Source of the DNA: Streptomyces polyasparticus
GTDB lineage: Bacteria > Actinomycetota > Actinomycetes > Streptomycetales > Streptomycetaceae
Direction: 5' to 3'
Assembly: GCF_014493765.1 (NCBI RefSeq)
Contig: NZ_JACTVJ010000012.1
Coordinates: 124,001-188,000 of the forward strand
Length of the DNA stretch: 64,000 nt
Positions 18,643-27,500 of the stretch are shown in pieces (the first letter of the stretch is position 1; each line of letters starts with the position of its first letter). Both the position numbers and the translations under genes were made by a program. Under the pieces are notes generated by a model. That model was not told the origin of the DNA and made no database searches. It worked only from the letters and a program-made list of their open reading frames with translations.

Positions 18643-19176
18643 GTGGTGAGTGCGGGAGATTCAGGAGCAGGCGGCCGTCGGGCGCCGGCCGCGGCGGATG
18701 CGGAGCTGCAGGCGTTGGCGGTGCAGCTGCGTCGGATGAACGGTGAGATCAACCGGGTCGTGCACGGCTTCGCCGCCCAGCAGGGTCTGCACGCGACCGA
18801 TGTGCAGGCGCTCGCCGCGATCCTGGACGCGGAGGAACCCCTCACCCCCGGCCGCCTGCGGGCGCACCTCGGACTCACCTCGGGCGCCGTCACGGCCTGC
18901 CTCGACCGCCTCGAACGAGCCGGGCACATCCGGCGCTCCCGGGACACCGTCGACCGCCGCGTGGTGCACCTGCACTACGTGCACGACGCGCGGCGCACCG
19001 CCCGTGCCTTCTTCCGCCCGCTGGCCACGGCCGCGAGCGAGGCACGCAGTCAGTTCACGGACGATCAACTGGCCGTGGTCGTACGGTTCCTCGCCACGCT
19101 CAACGACGAGCTCGCGGTGGTGCGCGAGGCGGCCCCCGAGAGCACTCCGCCTCACACTCGCCTCACCGGCGCTTAG
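18643..19176 (+). CDS. MarR-family transcriptional regulator
   Basis: A 177-residue winged-helix protein. ALAAILDAEEPLTPGRLRAH and LGLTSGAVTACLDRLERAGH form the HTH, followed by the wing SRDTVDRRVVHLHY (MarR DRR signature). GTG 18643 is chosen as first in frame; GTG 18646 is adjacent. Its 3' end overlaps the convergent SDR-type gene by 14 bp. It is the nearest candidate regulator of the MMPL exporter, whose promoter holds a TTGA...TCAA dyad. Confidence 0.87.
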   Translation: MVSAGDSGAGGRRAPAAADAELQALAVQLRRMNGEINRVVHGFAAQQGLHATDVQALAAILDAEEPLTPGRLRAHLGLTSGAVTACLDRLERAGHIRRSRDTVDRRVVHLHYVHDARRTARAFFRPLATAASEARSQFTDDQLAVVVRFLATLNDELAVVREAAPESTPPHTRLTGA

Positions 19177-20692
19177 CCTGCCGGGGCCTGGTGCCCGACG
19201 GCTCCTGCGCCGCGGCCCGTGTGATGTTGCGGGCCATGCCTCCGAACACAACGGTGTGGAAGGGCGCCACGCTCCACCAGTACAGGTGCCCCAGCAGGCC
19301 CCGCGGATGGAACAGCGCACGCTGCCGGTAGCGGGTACGGCCGTGGCCGTCCTGCTCCACGTACATCTCCAGCCAGGCCAGACCGGGCAGCCGCATCTCG
19401 GCGCGCAGCCGCAGCAGCCGGCCCGCTTCGATCTCCTCGACCCGCCAGAAGTCCAGTGAGTCGCCCACGCGCAGATGGTGCGCGTCGCGCCGGCCGCGCC
19501 GCAGCCCGACGCCGCCGACGAGGCGGTCGAGCCAGCCGCGTGCCGCCCAGGCGAGCGGGAACGAGTACCAGCCGTTGTCGCCGCCGATCCCCTCGATCAC
19601 CCGCCACAGCGCCTGCGGCCCGACGTCCACCGAGCGTTCGCGGCAGTCGGTGTACAGGCTGCCGCCCGCCCAGTCGGGGTCGGTGGGCAGCGGATCGCTG
19701 GGAGCGCCCGGCACCGACGCGGAGGACCAGCGGGTGGCGACCTGGGCATCGCGGATCTTCTGCAGGGCCAGTTCGACGGCGGCCGCGAACGGCAGCGGCC
19801 GGCCCGGCGGATCGGGCACGTACGTGGCGATGTCGTGCTCGCCGCAGACGACTTCGTGACGCAGCGACTCGGTGAGCGGCCGCGCGATCGAGCGCGGGAC
19901 CGGCGTGACGAGCCCGACCCAGTGGCTGGACAGCCGTGGCGTGAGGACGGGCACGGGCACGATCAGACGCGGCGGCAGGCCGGCGATCCGCGCGTACTGC
20001 CGCATCATGTCGAGATACGTGAGGACGTCGGGCCCGCCGATGTCGAAGGTGCGGTGCACCTCGGCGGGCAGGTCCGCGCAGCCGACGAGGTAGCGCAGGA
20101 CGTCGCGTACGGCGATGGGCTGGATTCTCGTGCGCACCCAGCGCGGCGTGATCATCGCGGGCAGGCGTTCGGTGAGATAGCGCAGCATCTCGAAGGACGC
20201 GGATCCGGAGCCGACGATCACCGCGGCGCGCAGCACCGCCGTCGGCACACCGGAGTCGAGCAGGATCCGGCCGACTTCCGTGCGGGAGCGCAGATGGGGC
20301 GAGAGCTCCGCCTCCGGCACGCCGGCCGGGGCGAGCCCGCCGAGGTAGACGATGCGGCGCACCCCGGCCGCTCGCGCCTGCTCGCCGAAGATGCGGGCGG
20401 CTGTCCGGTCGGTCTCCTCGAAGTCCGTTCCGGTGCCGAGTGCGTGCACCAGGTAGTACGCGGTGTCGACGCCCCGCATCGCTTCGGCGACGTCCGAAGC
20501 GTCGGTCACGTCGCCGCGTACCACCTCCACCTGCCCGGCCCAGGGGTGGTCGCGCAGCTTGCGCGGGGTGCGGGCGAGGCAGCGCACCCGATGCCCGGCG
20601 TCGAGCAGTTCGGGCACCAGGCGGCCGCCGATGTAGCCGGTGGCGCCGGTGACCAGACAGTGCAGGCCCGGTGCGGTGTCCGCGGTGCTCAC
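19163..20692 (-). CDS. NAD(P)-binding Rossmann protein with C-terminal DUF2867/SRPBCC domain
   Basis: A 509-residue two-domain protein. Residues 1-300 are an atypical SDR (LVTGATGYIGGRLVPELLDA, then TAYYLVHALGTG and RIVYLGGLAP). Residues about 340-500 are the DUF2867/START-like domain (LWRVIEGIGGDNGWYSFPLA, RQRALFHPRGLLGHLYWW). Such proteins are common in actinobacteria, with proposed roles in envelope or carotenoid/lipid oxidation that remain unproven. GTG 20692 follows GGAGGACC. It diverges from the MMPL gene and may share its regulation. Confidence 0.85.
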   Translation of the reverse strand: MSTADTAPGLHCLVTGATGYIGGRLVPELLDAGHRVRCLARTPRKLRDHPWAGQVEVVRGDVTDASDVAEAMRGVDTAYYLVHALGTGTDFEETDRTAARIFGEQARAAGVRRIVYLGGLAPAGVPEAELSPHLRSRTEVGRILLDSGVPTAVLRAAVIVGSGSASFEMLRYLTERLPAMITPRWVRTRIQPIAVRDVLRYLVGCADLPAEVHRTFDIGGPDVLTYLDMMRQYARIAGLPPRLIVPVPVLTPRLSSHWVGLVTPVPRSIARPLTESLRHEVVCGEHDIATYVPDPPGRPLPFAAAVELALQKIRDAQVATRWSSASVPGAPSDPLPTDPDWAGGSLYTDCRERSVDVGPQALWRVIEGIGGDNGWYSFPLAWAARGWLDRLVGGVGLRRGRRDAHHLRVGDSLDFWRVEEIEAGRLLRLRAEMRLPGLAWLEMYVEQDGHGRTRYRQRALFHPRGLLGHLYWWSVAPFHTVVFGGMARNITRAAAQEPSGTRPRQAKRR

Positions 20693-20882
20693 GTGGTCCT
20701 CCGAGCGGTGGTGGTGTTCCAGCAGTTGTTTCCGGAGTTCCAGCGTTCGCGGATGCGGGTGGGAACGCGGCGCGACACACCGCATCCGGACGGGCGGGTC
20801 CGCCCGAATACAGGGACATCGCGCTACGGGACACGCGAGGTACCCCTGCCCGACACGGCCCGGCGCGAGAATGTTTCAATCA

Positions 20883-20910
20883 TTGAGATTGTTTATCTTC
20901 AAGCTATATT
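20883..20910 (+). promoter_or_regulatory. Promoter of the MMPL gene with an embedded MarR-like dyad
   Basis: TTGAGA (20883-20888) and TATATT (20905-20910) are spaced by 16 bases, a good -35/-10 pair. An imperfect dyad TTGAgat...atctTCAA spans 20883-20902, exactly between the two hexamers, so a bound repressor would block polymerase. This AT-rich patch stands out in its surroundings. MarR proteins commonly bind such sites. Confidence 0.65.
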
Positions 20911-20928
20911 CGCTTCGAGAGGATCTTC

Positions 20929-23058
20929 ATGTTCAGCGGAGCACGGCTCGCGCGGTGGCTGGTCCCCGTCGTCCTCCTGATCGCCTGGCTGGGCATCGGC
21001 GGCACGCTCGGGCCCTACGCAGGCAAGCTGGGGGACGTCGCCACCAACGACCAGGCCGCCTTCCTGCCCCAGAACGCCGAGTCCACCCAAGTCCTCGACG
21101 CCCAGCGGGAGTTCCGCCAGGAGGAGACGCTCCCCGCGATCGTCGTGTGGACCGGTGAGAAAGAGGGGCAGAAGCTCGGGGACGCGGAGCGCACCGCCGC
21201 CACCGAAGCGCTCGCCTCGCTCAAGGGCGCCCAAGGCACGGTCGACACCCCCTCCCCCGCGCTGCTCTCGGAGGACGGCGAGGCGCTGCAGGGCATCGTC
21301 CAACTGCGTCCCGACCTCGGGGAGAAGCTGCCCGAGGTCCTGTCCCAGGTGGACGCCGCCGCGTCCAAGGTGCCAGGCACCAAGGCACAGATCGCGGGTC
21401 CGGCGGCCAGTCAGGCCGATCTGTCCGACGCCTTCGCCGGCATCGACGGACTGCTGCTCGCAGCCGCCCTGGTCACGGTGCTGCTGATCCTGCTGCTCGT
21501 CTACCGCAGTCTGCTGCTGCCGATCGTCATCATCCTCGGCGCGGTCTTCGCCCTGGGGCTCGCCTGCGCCATCGTCTACGTGCTCGCCGACCACGACGTC
21601 GTACGGGTGGACGGGCAGGTGCAGGGCATCCTGTCGATCCTCGTCATCGGCGCGGCGACCGACTACGCGCTGCTGCTCACCGCGCGTTTCCGCGAGGAGC
21701 TGCCCGTCAGCCAGGACCGTATCCACGCGATGCGGTCGGCGCTGCGGCGGTCGTTCGGGCCGATCGTCGCAAGCGGGGCGACGGTGGCGCTCGGTCTGCT
21801 CGCGCTGCTCCTGAGCGATCTCACCAACAACCGCGCGCTCGGGCCCGTCGGCGCCATCGGCATCGTGTGCGCCGTGCTCAGCACGCTCACGTTCCTGCCG
21901 GCCGTTCTCGTGCTGCTCGGCCGTGCCGCGTACTGGCCGGCGAAGCCCAAGTCGGCGCAGGAGTCGGCGGGTCACGGGGTGTGGACGAGGATCGCCGCGC
22001 TGGTGGACCGGGCGCCGCGCAAGGTCTGGGCGTTCACGCTCGCCGCTCTTCTGGTCTGCGCCGGCTTCGCGCCCATGCTCACCTCCAAGGGCGTCCCCCT
22101 GGACGAGGTGTTCGTCAAGGACACGCCCTCCGTGGCCGCTCAGGAGACCCTCGGCCGGCACTTCCCCGGCGGCTCCGGCAACCCGGCCGTCGTGATCGCC
22201 GAGGCCGACCGGCTCGGCCCGGTGCTGGCCGCCGTCGAGGACACCGAAGGTGTGTCGTCGGCCGCCCCGGTGAGCGCGTCCGGCCGGCCCGGCGGCGGTC
22301 AACCGCTGGTCGTGGACGGACGCGTACGCATCGACGCGACCCTGCGCGACGCCGCGGACAGCGACGGCGCCAAGGACACCGTCGGGCGTCTGCGCACGGC
22401 GGTGCACGCGGTACCCGGGGCCGATGCGCTGGTCGGCGGGTACACCGCGCAGCAGTACGACACCCAGCGCACCGCGCAGGACGACCGCATGGTGATCGTC
22501 CCGGTGGTCCTCGCGATCATCCTCGTGATCCTGATCGGGCTGCTCCGCTCGCTGGCCATGCCGCTGCTCCTGGTCGCGACGGTGGCGCTCAACTTCCTTG
22601 CCACGCTGGGCGTCGCCGCCCTGGTCTTCGAGCAGCTGCTCGGCTTCGGCGGCACGGATCCGTCGGTGCCGCTGTACGGGTTCGTCTTCCTCGTGGCGCT
22701 CGGCGTGGACTACAACATCTTCCTGATGTCCCGGGTCAGGGAGGAGTCCCTGCGCCATGGCACCCGCGAGGGCGTGCTGCGCGGGCTGACGGCGACCGGC
22801 GGGGTGATCTCCTCGGCGGGTGTCGTGCTCGCCGCCACGTTCGCCGCGCTGGCCGTGATCCCGCTGTCGTTCCTCGTGCAGATCGCCTTCATCGTCACGT
22901 TCGGCGTGCTGCTCGACACCCTGGTCGTACGGTCGCTGCTCGTGCCGGCGCTGGTGCGCGACATCGGGCCGCGCGCGTGGTGGCCGGGGAAGCTCAGCCG
23001 TGAGCGGCCCGCGGCGGGCAGCCGTACGGAAGAGTCCTTGGCGCACGCAGATCGCTGA
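20929..23058 (+). CDS. MMPL-family RND-type transporter
   Basis: A 709-residue membrane protein with two RND halves. Each has a first helix, an extracellular loop, and a bundle of about five helices: AALVTVLLILLLVYRSLLLP with GAATDYALLLTARFREEL, and VVLAIILVILIGLLRSLAMP with GVDYNIFLMSRVREES. The conserved TDYALLL and VDYNIFL aspartates serve proton coupling. Streptomyces members export lipids or drugs. RBS GAGAGGAT precedes ATG 20929. Probably repressed by a MarR protein, given the promoter dyad. Confidence 0.9.
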   Translation: MFSGARLARWLVPVVLLIAWLGIGGTLGPYAGKLGDVATNDQAAFLPQNAESTQVLDAQREFRQEETLPAIVVWTGEKEGQKLGDAERTAATEALASLKGAQGTVDTPSPALLSEDGEALQGIVQLRPDLGEKLPEVLSQVDAAASKVPGTKAQIAGPAASQADLSDAFAGIDGLLLAAALVTVLLILLLVYRSLLLPIVIILGAVFALGLACAIVYVLADHDVVRVDGQVQGILSILVIGAATDYALLLTARFREELPVSQDRIHAMRSALRRSFGPIVASGATVALGLLALLLSDLTNNRALGPVGAIGIVCAVLSTLTFLPAVLVLLGRAAYWPAKPKSAQESAGHGVWTRIAALVDRAPRKVWAFTLAALLVCAGFAPMLTSKGVPLDEVFVKDTPSVAAQETLGRHFPGGSGNPAVVIAEADRLGPVLAAVEDTEGVSSAAPVSASGRPGGGQPLVVDGRVRIDATLRDAADSDGAKDTVGRLRTAVHAVPGADALVGGYTAQQYDTQRTAQDDRMVIVPVVLAIILVILIGLLRSLAMPLLLVATVALNFLATLGVAALVFEQLLGFGGTDPSVPLYGFVFLVALGVDYNIFLMSRVREESLRHGTREGVLRGLTATGGVISSAGVVLAATFAALAVIPLSFLVQIAFIVTFGVLLDTLVVRSLLVPALVRDIGPRAWWPGKLSRERPAAGSRTEESLAHADR

Positions 23059-23066
23059 TGCTGGGC

Positions 23067-23100
23067 CGGTGGCCGAGCCGCTTGTCGGGCTCGGCCACCG
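23067..23100. terminator. Hairpin terminator between MMPL and photolyase genes
   Basis: GGTGGCCGAGCC and GGCTCGGCCACC pair perfectly (plus one outer C-G pair) around an 8-base loop, between convergent stops. Confidence 0.8.
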
Positions 23101-23141
23101 GGTCGCTCGACGGTCGGGCTCGGCCACCGATCGCTTGACAG

Positions 23142-24524
23142 TCAGGCTCGCCCACGGGCCCGTTTGAAGCGCTCCAGGCCGTCCGCCAACTCCACGATCG
23201 GATCCGGGTAGTCGCCGACCGCGGCGCGTTCGAGGCCGGGCAGCTTCCAGGGTTCGTGGACCGACGGGCCGTCAAGACCCGCCAGTTCGGGCACCCAGCG
23301 GCGCGTGTAGACGCCGTCCGGGTCGTACCGCTTGGCCTGGGTCACCGGGTTGAGAATCCGGTTGGGGCGGGTGTCGGTGCCGGTGCCTGCCATCCACTGC
23401 CAGTTGAGCTGGTTGTTCGCCACATCGCCGTCGACCAGCAGCGACAGGAAGTGCTCGGCGCCGATCCGCCAGTCCACGTACAGGGTCTTGGTCAGGAAAC
23501 TCGCGGTGAGCAGCCGGCCACGGTTGTGCATCCAGCCCTCGTGCCGCAACTGCCGCATGGCCGCGTCGATCACGGGGTAGCCGGTGCGGCCCTCCTTCCA
23601 CGCCTCGATGTCCGCACGCGCGGCCGCCGTCGCGGGGGTGCGCCAACGGTCGTGCTGCGTGCGGTAGTTCTCCCTGGCCGCCGCAGGGCGTGCGGCCAGG
23701 ACCTGACGGTGGAAGTCGCGCCAGGCCAGCTGCCGTACGAAGGCCTCGGCGCCCGCGCCGCCCTTGCGCACCGCTCGCTGGACGCACTCGACCGGCGAGA
23801 GCGTGCCGAAGTGCAGATGCGGCGAGAGCCGCGATGTGCGGTCGCCGCCGAGGTCGTCGTGCCCTTCCTCGTACTCCGCGAGGCCGCCGCGCAGCCAGGC
23901 TGTGAGCTGCTCACGGGCCTGCCACTCGCCGCCGGCCGCGAGTCCCGGTGAGACACCGTGGAGGTGCTCGCGTACGGGAAGGGGCTCCGAGCCGACGCCT
24001 TCGGGCACCGGGACCTTGCGCGGGGCCGCGAGCGGGGTGCGCATCGGCTGCTGCGTCCAGTGCCGGTGATACGGGGTGAAGACCGCGAAGTGATCCGACG
24101 AGGCCGGGGTCACCGTGCCGGGTGCCACGACGGTGCCCACACCGTCATGCACCACGAGACGGCACCCCGACGACTCCAGAACGGAACGCAGCCGGTCCTC
24201 GCGGCGCCGGGCGTGCGCACTGTGGTCGGCCGCCATGTGCACCGCATCCGCGCCGCATTCGGACACCACCTTGGCCACCTCGTCCGCGAGGTCTCCGGAC
24301 CGCAGCACCAGGCGCCCGCCGCGCTCGCGCAGTCCGGCGTCCAGGTCGACGAGGCAGTCCGCGAGGAACGCGAGCCGGTTGGGTGCGGCGAATCCGGCCG
24401 CGTCGACGGCACGGTCGCGTACGAACAGCGGCACCACCTCACCCGCCCCGTCCAGAGCCGCCCGCAGGGGCGGGTGGTCGTGCAGGCGCAGGTCGGAGGT
24501 GAACAGGACGACCGACACGGTCAT
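23142..24524 (-). CDS. phr: Deoxyribodipyrimidine photolyase (class I CPD type)
   Basis: A 460-residue photolyase/cryptochrome protein. The N-terminal antenna domain starts VSVVLFTSDLRLHDHPPLRA. The FAD domain carries TSRLSPHLHFGTLSP, RTGYPVIDAAMRQL, GWMHNRGRLLTASFL, and NQLNWQWMAGTGTD with NPVTQAKRYDPDGVYTRRWV, all class I signatures. It repairs UV pyrimidine dimers using light. ATG 24524 follows GAAGGAA. It lies downstream of litR and is a known type of LitR/LitS-regulated target in Streptomyces. Confidence 0.93.
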   Translation of the reverse strand: MTVSVVLFTSDLRLHDHPPLRAALDGAGEVVPLFVRDRAVDAAGFAAPNRLAFLADCLVDLDAGLRERGGRLVLRSGDLADEVAKVVSECGADAVHMAADHSAHARRREDRLRSVLESSGCRLVVHDGVGTVVAPGTVTPASSDHFAVFTPYHRHWTQQPMRTPLAAPRKVPVPEGVGSEPLPVREHLHGVSPGLAAGGEWQAREQLTAWLRGGLAEYEEGHDDLGGDRTSRLSPHLHFGTLSPVECVQRAVRKGGAGAEAFVRQLAWRDFHRQVLAARPAAARENYRTQHDRWRTPATAAARADIEAWKEGRTGYPVIDAAMRQLRHEGWMHNRGRLLTASFLTKTLYVDWRIGAEHFLSLLVDGDVANNQLNWQWMAGTGTDTRPNRILNPVTQAKRYDPDGVYTRRWVPELAGLDGPSVHEPWKLPGLERAAVGDYPDPIVELADGLERFKRARGRA

Positions 24525-24849
24525 GGGGTGTTCCTTCGGGAGGGCCGGTTGCGTCGGGTGGGGGCGCAGTGGATGCGGACACCCTTCGATTCGCTGCACC
24601 GACGTCTCACGGATGCAATCGACGTCCCAGCGATGCAATCGACGTCTCCCACATGCACCGGATGGCCGCGACGCGAGGGGTGCATCCGACGGAGGGCCGA
24701 CTCCCGAATCCCCTGCGGCGGTCGGGCACCCTGCCCACTCCCCTCAACCGCCGGCCGGCCGCGCGTCAGCGGGAGTGACGCGCGGCCGGCGCACGATGCG
24801 TTGCTTCGCGTGCGTCACGGTGCTCGGCGTGCGTCGGCCCGCTTCCGGT
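24525..24849. promoter_or_regulatory. Photolyase upstream region with direct repeats
   Basis: This 325-bp gap has no gene. It contains two exact copies of GATGCAATCGACGTC at 24612-24626 and 24632-24646 (20-bp period), a related GCTGCACCGACGTC at 24593-24606, and a further TGCACCGGATG at 24654. The repeats sit about 70-130 bp upstream of the photolyase start. They could be light-regulator or sigma-factor sites. Confidence 0.45.
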
Positions 24850-26004
24850 TCACCCGCTGTCGTCCGGCAGGTTCCGCGGCGGCGCCGTCGACGACTGCAG
24901 CACGGCGCGGAACAGCGATTCGAGGACCGCGAGGCCGGAGGCGAGACCCGTCAGGCGGCTCGCACCTTGTTCGTGCGCCGCACTGCTCCAGCCCGTACCG
25001 GCGAGCAGCACCAGCGGGTGGCTGCGAGCGCCCCGCACACCCCACTCCAGCGAAAGCAGCGAGCGGACCACGGAGAGGTCGGCGGTCCGCCGGGTCTGCG
25101 ACCACAGCACCACCGCGCACGGGCCGATGCGGCGCACCGCCGACTCCAGGGCTTCCGCGGAGACCGCGGCGCCGAAGATCCGGGTGGGCAGGCCGCGTTC
25201 GACGAGCGCGGCCCACAACGCCTCGATCGCCAGGCAGTGCTGCTCGTCCGGCATACAGGCGAGAAGCACCGGGGGCAGCAACGGCTCGTGCTCCGGGGCC
25301 CGGACGGCGGACCGCAGCGTCGTCGAGACATGCCAGGACAGCATGTGCTCGATGTCCACGACGCACTCGCCTGATGTGGCCCACTTGCGGCCGACGGCGT
25401 GCAGCGTCGGCGCGATGATCTGCTCCCAGGCGACGACGACGCCGTACGAGTCGACTGCCGACCGCAAACGGGCCTGCACCGCGGCGGCGTCCAGCCGCAG
25501 CGCCGCCCGTCCGAGGCCGCGGCTCTCGGGCCACACCTGGCCGAGCGGCAGCTCACCCAGGTCGCCGAGCCCCGAGCCGGGGCTGAAACCCGAACCGGGG
25601 CCGGAACCCGAGCCCGCGCCGGAAGCGGTGTGCGGGCCGGAACGGGAGCCAGAGCCTGTGGAGCCCGGCTCCGCACCGCCGCCGCCGAGTTCCTTGGCGG
25701 GCACCTCCCGCGCCACCGGCGCACCCGCCAGGGCGAGCCGGGCGGCTTCCGCGGGAGCGATGCCCTGCGCGGTGAGCCGGCACATCTGCTCGAGCCTTGC
25801 GACATCGGCAGGCCGCCAACGCCGGTGACGGCCCTGCTCACGGCTGCTGGGGCCGATGCCGTACCGGCGTTCCCAGGTGCGCAGGGTGGTGGGCGCGACG
25901 CCGAGCCGGCGCGCCAGCGCGCCCGTGGTCAGAGCGGCCTCGCCCGGCGCGGACGCGTCCCCCGGCTGTGTCCCGCGCTCCTGGTCGTCCGCCTCACTCG
26001 TCAT
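24850..26004 (-). CDS. litR: LitR/CarH-type MerR regulator with B12-binding domain
   Basis: A 384-residue light-sensing repressor. Residues about 25-95 are the MerR HTH (LTTGALARRLGVAPTTLRTW, ERRYGIGPSS). A glycine/serine/proline-rich linker covers about residues 110-150. The cobalamin domain follows, with GRKWATSGECVVDIEHMLSW (W-x10-EH, like the photosensor W-x9-EH) and the cobalamin-ligand motif EQHCLA (E-x-H-x-x-A). In this family adenosylcobalamin enables DNA binding in the dark and light releases it. ATG 26004 follows GAGGAG. Divergent from an ECF sigma gene, the litR-litS arrangement. Confidence 0.87.
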   Translation of the reverse strand: MTSEADDQERGTQPGDASAPGEAALTTGALARRLGVAPTTLRTWERRYGIGPSSREQGRHRRWRPADVARLEQMCRLTAQGIAPAEAARLALAGAPVAREVPAKELGGGGAEPGSTGSGSRSGPHTASGAGSGSGPGSGFSPGSGLGDLGELPLGQVWPESRGLGRAALRLDAAAVQARLRSAVDSYGVVVAWEQIIAPTLHAVGRKWATSGECVVDIEHMLSWHVSTTLRSAVRAPEHEPLLPPVLLACMPDEQHCLAIEALWAALVERGLPTRIFGAAVSAEALESAVRRIGPCAVVLWSQTRRTADLSVVRSLLSLEWGVRGARSHPLVLLAGTGWSSAAHEQGASRLTGLASGLAVLESLFRAVLQSSTAPPRNLPDDSG

Positions 26005-26055
26005 CCGCTGCTCCTCACCACTGCGTAGACCTCTGCATGCGTACTTCCGCGTTTC

Positions 26056-26105
26056 GCCTGCATACGGAGGCACCTGCGTCGCCTGCGTACGGAGACACCT
26101 GCGCC
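26056..26105. repeat. 25-bp tandem repeat in the litR-sigma intergenic region
   Basis: Two adjacent 25-bp units (26056-26080 and 26081-26105) share 22 of 25 positions; each begins GCCTGC and contains TACGGAG and ACCTGCG. A related CTGCATGCGTAC lies just outside at 26033-26044. They sit between litR and the sigma gene and are good candidates for LitR binding. Confidence 0.6.
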
Positions 26106-26155
26106 ACTGCCCGACCACTGCGTCCGCTCGCCGCCGCTACCGCTACACCAAACGA

Positions 26156-26179
26156 TGCACAAACGGTTCATGTTGTGCA
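26156..26179. promoter_or_regulatory. Palindrome upstream of the first ECF sigma gene
   Basis: Perfect arms TGCACAA and TTGTGCA are separated by 10 bases, 75-98 bp upstream of the sigma gene ATG. The TGCA core recurs in the repeats upstream of the photolyase. Likely an operator; binding by LitR is inferred only. Confidence 0.5.
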
Positions 26180-26253
26180 CTGCTTCCGTCGCGGACGAGC
26201 CTCCCCGTAGGCAAACGGTGCAGCCCCGTCGCACCCGACGAAGGAGGTACGAG

Positions 26254-26784
26254 ATGACCACGACGGCCGAGTCCTCCGTGGCCTTCGAGGAGCTGTACGA
26301 CGAGTGGGCCTCGCTCGTGCATCTGGCGGCGCGGCGCGCGCTCGGCGACGAGTTCGAGGCCCAGGACGTCACGCAGCAGGTGTTCGTCGCCGCGTGGCGG
26401 GGCCGCTCCGGCTACCGCCCCGAGCGCGGCAATGCGCGCTCCTGGCTCCTGGGCATCACCCGTCACAAGATCGCCGACGCGCTGGCGGCGCGGACACGCA
26501 GGGCCAAGCTGGTCGACGCGGCCGCCCATAGGGCGCCCCAGGTGTTCGTCCCCTCCGCGGACGGGCTGCTCGCGCAGCAGGCCGTGGACCGCATCGTGAT
26601 CCAGAGCGAGCTGGCCCGCCTTTCGGCCGTACAGCGGGACGTCCTGCGGCTGGCCTTCTACTCGGACCTCACCCAGGTGCAGATCGCCGAGCGGACCGGC
26701 CTGCCGCTCGGCACGGTCAAGAGCCATGTGCGCCGGGGTCTGCACGTTCTGCGGGACAACCTCGAGCCCGGTATCCAGTGTTGA
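26254..26784 (+). CDS. ECF RNA polymerase sigma factor, candidate LitS
   Basis: A 176-residue sigma-70 family protein. Region 2 is VAFEELYDEWASLVHLAARR with EFEAQDVTQQVFVAAW; region 4 is ARLSAVQRDVLRLAFYSDLT with QIAERTGLPLGTVKSHVRRG. A consensus GAAGGAGG site precedes ATG 26254. Divergence from litR makes it the likely LitS, which in S. coelicolor drives light-induced genes including photolyase. No anti-sigma gene is adjacent. Confidence 0.87.
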   Translation: MTTTAESSVAFEELYDEWASLVHLAARRALGDEFEAQDVTQQVFVAAWRGRSGYRPERGNARSWLLGITRHKIADALAARTRRAKLVDAAAHRAPQVFVPSADGLLAQQAVDRIVIQSELARLSAVQRDVLRLAFYSDLTQVQIAERTGLPLGTVKSHVRRGLHVLRDNLEPGIQC

Positions 26785-26815
26785 GCGATCCGCGACCCGT
26801 GGGCGAGGGAGTCCG

Positions 26816-27406
26816 GTGAGGACGGCAGACGGCAGCGACGCGGGCACCCGCCCCACCGGGCGTGTGGACCTCGCCGTGGCGCTCGCCGCGGTGGCCCAGG
26901 GCGACCAGGAGCACTTCGGCCTCGTCTACGACCAGGTCGGCGGACCGGTGCTCGGCCTTGTTCGGGGCGTCCTGCGCGATCCGGCGCAGGCGGAGGAAGT
27001 CGCGCAGGAGGTCCTGGTCGAGGTGTGGCGCAACGCCGCACGGTTCCGGCCCGACAAGGGCAGCGCCATGACCTGGGTGATGACCTTGGCGCACCGCCGC
27101 GCGGTCGACCGGGTCCGCTCGGTCGAGGCCGCGCGGGAACGCGAACACAAGGCGTCGCTGCTCGACCGCACACCCGCGTACGACCACGTGACCGAACACG
27201 TCGAAGCCCGCCTGGAACAGCAGCGCGTGCGTCGTTGTCTCGGAGCGCTGACGGCGCTGCAGCGCGAAGCGGTGACGCTGGCCTACTACCGGGGTCTCAC
27301 CTACCGCGAGGTCGCCGAGGTCCTCGCCCTGCCCCTGGGCACGGTCAAGACCCGCCTGCGGGACGGACTGATCCGGCTGCGCGACTGCTTGGCCACAACC
27401 ACCTGA
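26816..27406 (+). CDS. ECF RNA polymerase sigma factor, SigK-like
   Basis: A 196-residue ECF sigma factor 31 bp after the first, same strand. Region 2 contains FGLVYDQVGGPVLGLVRGVL and EEVAQEVLVEVWRNAARFRP, with MTWVMTLAHRRAVDRVRS; region 4 is CLGALTALQREAVTLAYYRG and VLALPLGTVKTRLRDGLIRL. This resembles SigK-group (ECF19) proteins, which normally have a zinc-type anti-sigma partner; none is encoded here. GTG 26816 follows GAGGGAG. Two ECF sigma genes in tandem behind litR is unusual. Confidence 0.87.
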   Translation: MRTADGSDAGTRPTGRVDLAVALAAVAQGDQEHFGLVYDQVGGPVLGLVRGVLRDPAQAEEVAQEVLVEVWRNAARFRPDKGSAMTWVMTLAHRRAVDRVRSVEAAREREHKASLLDRTPAYDHVTEHVEARLEQQRVRRCLGALTALQREAVTLAYYRGLTYREVAEVLALPLGTVKTRLRDGLIRLRDCLATTT

Positions 27407-27500
27407 CCACCACGGACCTCATCGCCCTGCACTCTCCGCCCTGAGCAGCCCCTACCCTCCGGGCAGCCGTCTGATCACCGAGCCCGGCGGAAAGCCGCGG

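Noticed and set aside
20899-23127. 742-codon minus-strand frame over the MMPL gene
   Set aside because: Composition of a shadow (Gln/Glu/Arg/Asp-rich, no motifs).
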